Assembly (NCBI GenBank): GCA_040751775.1
Contig: JBFMGD010000045.1
Coordinates: 1 to 24,310 of the forward strand
Length of the DNA stretch: 24,310 nucleotides
DNA from: JBFMGD01 sp040751775
GTDB lineage: Bacteria > Bacillota > Dethiobacteria > DTU022
Reading direction: 5' to 3'
This document shows, one piece after another, positions 21,481 to 24,310 of the stretch; within the stretch, counting starts at the first letter, position 1; each line of letters begins with the position of its first letter. The notes beneath the pieces are model-generated. The model made no database searches. It was not told where the DNA came from and saw only the letters and a program-made list of their open reading frames with translations. The translations under genes and the position numbers were made by a program.

Positions 21481-22311
21481 TTAGTCCTGCAAAATGCGAA
21501 TATCGATGCTGCCGTCCCAGGTTGCCGTTTTGATTAAAAGCAGATGGTCGGTATTATTTCGAAACTTAAAATCGAGATAGTCGGAAATGGTAGCGTCACG
21601 GCCGGGCGGAACGTAACCGACCGGTTGGCTGTGCGGGTATCTTTCCACCACCTCCAACCCGGCCTGGAGAACGGCATTATAGAGGGTGGATGATACCTGG
21701 CAGACGCCGCCCCCCAAGCCGGGTACAACCGTGTTGCCCACGATTACCGGGGCCGGTTGATAACCCCGCGCCGCGGTCCGCGGCCCGTTGGCCGCATTGA
21801 AAGAAAAAAGGTCGCCGGGGAAAAGGATATAGTTGTTCAAGGCAGCTGTAGCCAGGATGATATTGGTCGCGCGGCCGCCTCCGCCTCCGATCCAGGTCCG
21901 GTAAGCCCCAATTTCCCGGTCAACCCTGCTGTAATGCACCGCAGTCAACTCGGGGTCCAGCTGAATCAACTCGAGCAGCACCATCTTGTGAGGCTGAGCC
22001 TGCATCACTTTTTCCACGGTTGTTTCCACGTCAACCCGGCAGCCCAACACTTCCGTCACCAGCGCGCCTGTTTCGCGGTCAAGGTAGGCGTTGCGCGGCA
22101 GCCGGTCAATTGTCAACGCCGTTTCCCGCACAAAGGCTTCCACATCAGCACGGCTCATACCGCCCAAGGGCGTTCCCTCCAGGGTAACCCCCGGGTTAAC
22201 CCCCCTTTGCAACAGCACCAGCCGCTCGTGAATACCCGTCAGCTCGAGTAGCAGCATTACTCCCAGGATAACGGCACCGGCCGCGGCAATCAGGATCAGC
22301 TTCCTATTCAT
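21481..22311 (-). CDS. VanW family protein with N-terminal peptidoglycan-binding-like domain
   Basis: A 276-residue protein with one N-terminal membrane helix (about 5-25), an extracytoplasmic domain similar to the PG_binding_4 family found beside VanW domains (about 37-125), and a VanW domain (about 140-265) with FSFNAANGPRTAARGY, GGGVCQVSSTLYNAVL and YPHSQPVGYVPPGRDAT. VanW domains occur in glycopeptide-resistance clusters and in sporulation wall proteins; their activity is not settled. ATG at 22311 overlaps the preceding stop by 4 bases (ATGA). Its N-terminal domain resembles that of the NodB-fold protein just upstream, which suggests a duplication and a shared wall target. Confidence 0.88.
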   Translation of the reverse strand: MNRKLILIAAAGAVILGVMLLLELTGIHERLVLLQRGVNPGVTLEGTPLGGMSRADVEAFVRETALTIDRLPRNAYLDRETGALVTEVLGCRVDVETTVEKVMQAQPHKMVLLELIQLDPELTAVHYSRVDREIGAYRTWIGGGGGRATNIILATAALNNYILFPGDLFSFNAANGPRTAARGYQPAPVIVGNTVVPGLGGGVCQVSSTLYNAVLQAGLEVVERYPHSQPVGYVPPGRDATISDYLDFKFRNNTDHLLLIKTATWDGSIDIRILQD

Positions 22312-23333
22312 TTTCCCACTCCGCTCACCGGAGCGCCCAACCATACCGGATCGAACAGCTCTTCCATACGGATAACGCTTAAACCGCGCTCCTTAATTTC
22401 CGGCAAGATCAACTCCAGCAGGGTAACGGTATCCTCCGTCGGATGCATCAACACAATCTGGCCCGGGCCAATCCGGTTTATTATTTTTTCATGCATGGCC
22501 GCCACGCCGGGTTTATTCCAATCTACCGTATCCAGCGTCCACAGGACAGTACGCATACCTTGCCTGGATACTAGCTCCAAGGTCAGGTCGTTGAATTCAC
22601 CCTTATGCGGCGTAAAATAAAGCGGATAGCGGCCGACGGCATCAAAGATAATTTCGTTTGTTTGCCTGATCGAACGGGTTACAGCCCAAGCGTCCAGTTC
22701 GGGGAATACTTCCGCGTCGGAATAGCCATGATTACCCACTTCATGCCCGCCTTCGACCATGCGGCGGATCATGGCCTCATTCCGGCCCGCCCAGGTACCG
22801 GTGAGGAAGAAGGTGCCCCTGGCACCCTCCTTTTCCAGAACTTTTAACATGTTCAGAAGATATTCGTCACCCCAGGCCACATTGATCATAAACGCGACTG
22901 CCGCTTTCCTGGCATTGCCCTGGTAGGCGGGTTTTGAGGGATAATGATCCCAGCAAATTAATGGAGTGATTTGCCGGTACTGCAGTGCGACGGCTGTTCC
23001 TATTTCCGCGCTCATAATTCGTTCAATTGTGGCTTCCAGATCCACCTCCACACCGTTTAACTCCGGTACTATCGCGTTCCTTGCATCATCCAGAACGGCA
23101 TCCACCGGTTTTCTGCCTTCGGTGAAGGCGATTTTCTCAATAATCTCCGCCACCTCCGCACGGAAGAGTCCCTCCATCTGAATACCCTGCAGCTGTACAC
23201 CGGGTTTTACCCCGCCGAAACGGCGGCGCAGCGGTTCGTCGAAATGGAATAATAGAAGTATGGCCGCGCTTAACAAAACAACAGTTAATCCCGTAATCAG
23301 CCGGCGCCGGCGCCGGCCTGCCGTTATCGCCAT
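22308..23333 (-). CDS. NodB-fold polysaccharide deacetylase-like protein with degenerate active site
   Basis: A 341-residue protein: one N-terminal helix after RRRRR (about 14-30), a domain like that of the neighbouring VanW protein (about 38-125), and a NodB domain (about 145-330). Motif 1 (normally TFDDG) reads INVAWGDE, with Asn and Val for the two Asp. Motif 2 reads H202-GYS-D206 instead of H-xxx-H. Motif 3 reads TPHKG rather than RPPYG, while LMHP (His297) is kept. A related INVAWG form is common in sporulation deacetylases as I recall, so it may be a distinct subfamily and not simply dead. ATG at 23333 has GAGAAGGGG 9 bases ahead; an ATG at 23354 has none. Its position after pnp matches ylxY of Bacillus. 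Confidence 0.85.
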   Translation of the reverse strand: MAITAGRRRRRLITGLTVVLLSAAILLLFHFDEPLRRRFGGVKPGVQLQGIQMEGLFRAEVAEIIEKIAFTEGRKPVDAVLDDARNAIVPELNGVEVDLEATIERIMSAEIGTAVALQYRQITPLICWDHYPSKPAYQGNARKAAVAFMINVAWGDEYLLNMLKVLEKEGARGTFFLTGTWAGRNEAMIRRMVEGGHEVGNHGYSDAEVFPELDAWAVTRSIRQTNEIIFDAVGRYPLYFTPHKGEFNDLTLELVSRQGMRTVLWTLDTVDWNKPGVAAMHEKIINRIGPGQIVLMHPTEDTVTLLELILPEIKERGLSVIRMEELFDPVWLGAPVSGVGK

Positions 23334-23380
23334 TCCGGTTATCCCCTTCTCCATGATTTATCGGCGCAGCCCGGATCAGA

Positions 23381-24082
23381 TTAATTTTCCGTCTGGAGCA
23401 GTTCGGTAACGGTTACTGCTTTGTAGCCGCGGCTCCGCAGTTCAGTCAGCACCCCGGCCAGCGCTTCAGGAAGCAGGGGCGCTCCAATCCGGAAAACCAT
23501 AATCGCTCCGCCATGCAACCGTCCGGAAACCCGCCCGAGAATTTCTGCACTGCTGCGGCTGGTCCAATCATATGAATCCACGGACCACAATACCGTCCGG
23601 CAGCCCAATTGCCTGGCTTTTTTTAAAACAGCCCCACTGTACAGACCGAGAGGCGGTCTAAAGAGGCGAGGCCGGTATTCCAGAATTTCGGCGGCAAGCT
23701 CATTGAAAGCTTTGATTTCTTTTACCATATCCTGGCTGTTCAGATCAAGCATCACCCTATGATTCATCGTGTGATTACCGATCTCATGGCCGCCTGCCAA
23801 TATAGCCCAGGCCAGTTCCGGATTCTGCTTGAGCCAGGTACCGCTGAGAAAAAAAGTAGCGTGCACTCCTTCCTGATGTAATACCTGCAGCACCGCTTCA
23901 AGACCGGTAGCGGTCCAGAGAGTTTCAAAGGTCAGCGCCACCCGGGCCGGTGATCCCTCCACGAAATAGATTGCCCGCGGTTCGGCGGGGCTCGCTTTCT
24001 GCAGGGAGGTTAGTAAAATACCGGTTAGCAGCACCAGCAGCAGCAGAGCCGCTTTTTCGGCCTTGCGCCATCTTCGTAACAT
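23381..24082 (-). CDS. ylxY: NodB-fold polysaccharide deacetylase-like protein, altered motif 1
   Basis: A 233-residue exported protein with an N-terminal hydrophobic helix (11-27) and a NodB domain from about 45. The metal motif H104-TMN-H108 and motif 3 RPPLG (142-146) are intact, as is WSVDSYDW. Motif 1, however, reads TFET (Glu53-Thr54 in place of the two Asp), and motif 5 has Arg198 where His is usual (VFRIG). Glu53 could still act as a base, but normal deacetylase chemistry is doubtful. It is the first gene after pnp, the ylxY position; the symbol rests on this position and is tentative. The start is supported by GGAGGGAGG 6-8 bases ahead. Confidence 0.82.
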   Translation of the reverse strand: MLRRWRKAEKAALLLLVLLTGILLTSLQKASPAEPRAIYFVEGSPARVALTFETLWTATGLEAVLQVLHQEGVHATFFLSGTWLKQNPELAWAILAGGHEIGNHTMNHRVMLDLNSQDMVKEIKAFNELAAEILEYRPRLFRPPLGLYSGAVLKKARQLGCRTVLWSVDSYDWTSRSSAEILGRVSGRLHGGAIMVFRIGAPLLPEALAGVLTELRSRGYKAVTVTELLQTEN

Positions 24083-24183
24083 CGCCGCCCTCCCTCCGGT
24101 AGCTGATCGCCTGGTGCTCTAGCATATTTATGCTCCGGAAACATCTCTTATTCACGGCTCATATCCAGCGAAAAAAGACAAAA

Positions 24184-24208
24184 AAAAACCCTAGGGACTA
24201 GGGTTTTT
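24184..24208 (-). terminator. Rho-independent terminator overlapping the pnp stop
   Basis: On the minus strand AAAAACCCTAG and CTAGGGTTTTT form an 11-bp perfect stem with a TCC loop, followed by four more T. The pnp stop TAG is inside the 5' arm, so ribosomes ending translation would cover half of the hairpin. Confidence 0.9.
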
Positions 24209-24310
24209 CTCTGCGCGGCGGATAGCGCCGTTTTTGCGGCGGCGGATCATCTTTATATCCCGGCGGTTTTTCCATCAACTCTTTGCGGGAAAGATTGATC
24301 CTGCCTTTAT
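24198..24310 (-). CDS. pnp: Polyribonucleotide nucleotidyltransferase (3' end only)
   Basis: The last 36 codons of a gene that enters from the right edge. KGRINLSRKELM is the closing strand of the S1 RNA-binding domain as found at the end of PNPase, and a basic Pro/Arg tail (PPPQKRRYPPRREKP) follows. PNPase degrades RNA from the 3' end. The assignment is backed by position, since pnp precedes ylxY in Bacillus. RNase J in the same locus makes this an RNA-decay neighbourhood. Confidence 0.85.
   Translation of the reverse strand, partial: KGRINLSRKELMEKPPGYKDDPPPQKRRYPPRREKP

Noticed and set aside
1..24310. CRISPR array, insertion sequence, prophage or anti-phage cassette
   Set aside because: No regularly spaced repeats, transposase, integrase or phage genes were seen; the solitary Dam methylase has no restriction partner.

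Overview
The window looks like chromosome from a spore-forming, anaerobic, low-to-mid GC Gram-positive bacterium of the class Clostridia, possibly a Peptococcaceae/Moorella-like lineage. The grounds are the dipicolinate synthase pair (spore-specific), YmxH/YlmC, TepA and YlzJ homologues in Bacillus/Clostridia-like order, strong AAGGAGG ribosome sites with many TTG starts, an archaeal-type fructose-bisphosphate aldolase/phosphatase, and a tungstate transporter. The taxon is inference; no rRNA is present.

Layout, left to right. (1) 1-2200, minus: a tungstate ABC transporter tupA-tupB-tupC, with tupC running off the left edge. It sits behind a long leader holding a molybdenum/tungsten-cofactor riboswitch, an intrinsic terminator, and a 14-bp inverted repeat that brackets both; one arm is part of a ModE-like operator. 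(2) 2266-2791: a decayed second tupA-like gene. (3) 2792-3162: an AT-rich gene-free stretch with inverted repeats. (4) 3163-4130: ylzJ and tepA. (5) 4214-15635: a block of about 11.4 kb that separates tepA from rnj. It holds a solitary Dam-type methylase, a class A penicillin-binding protein, a DUF401 membrane protein, a lipoprotein of the DUF4015 glycoside-hydrolase type, the aldolase/phosphatase, and a divergent three-gene redox operon (BON-GlpA fusion, GlpB-like, DUF1667). (6) 15639-24310, minus: rnj, dapA, dpaB, dpaA, a YflT-type stress protein, ymxH, dut, a VanW protein, two NodB-fold proteins and the 3' end of pnp.

Parts 4 and 6 together resemble the Bacillus subtilis order pnp-ylxY-mlpA-ymxH-spoVFA-spoVFB-asd-dapG-dapA-rnj-tepA/ylzJ. 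Here asd, dapG and mlpA are missing from the locus, vanW and dut occupy the mlpA position, and the part 5 block is inserted. DapA makes the precursor that DpaAB oxidises to dipicolinate, and the PBP, VanW and NodB-fold proteins belong to envelope or spore-cortex work. The G3P-dehydrogenase-like operon and the divergent aldolase/phosphatase could form a glycerol-phosphate to fructose-6-phosphate route.

The most notable observations are the layered tungsten/molybdenum control region upstream of tupA, the likely ATT and CTG start codons, the BON-GlpA fusion operon, and the two NodB-fold proteins that lack the usual catalytic aspartates, one of which shares its N-terminal domain with the adjacent VanW protein.
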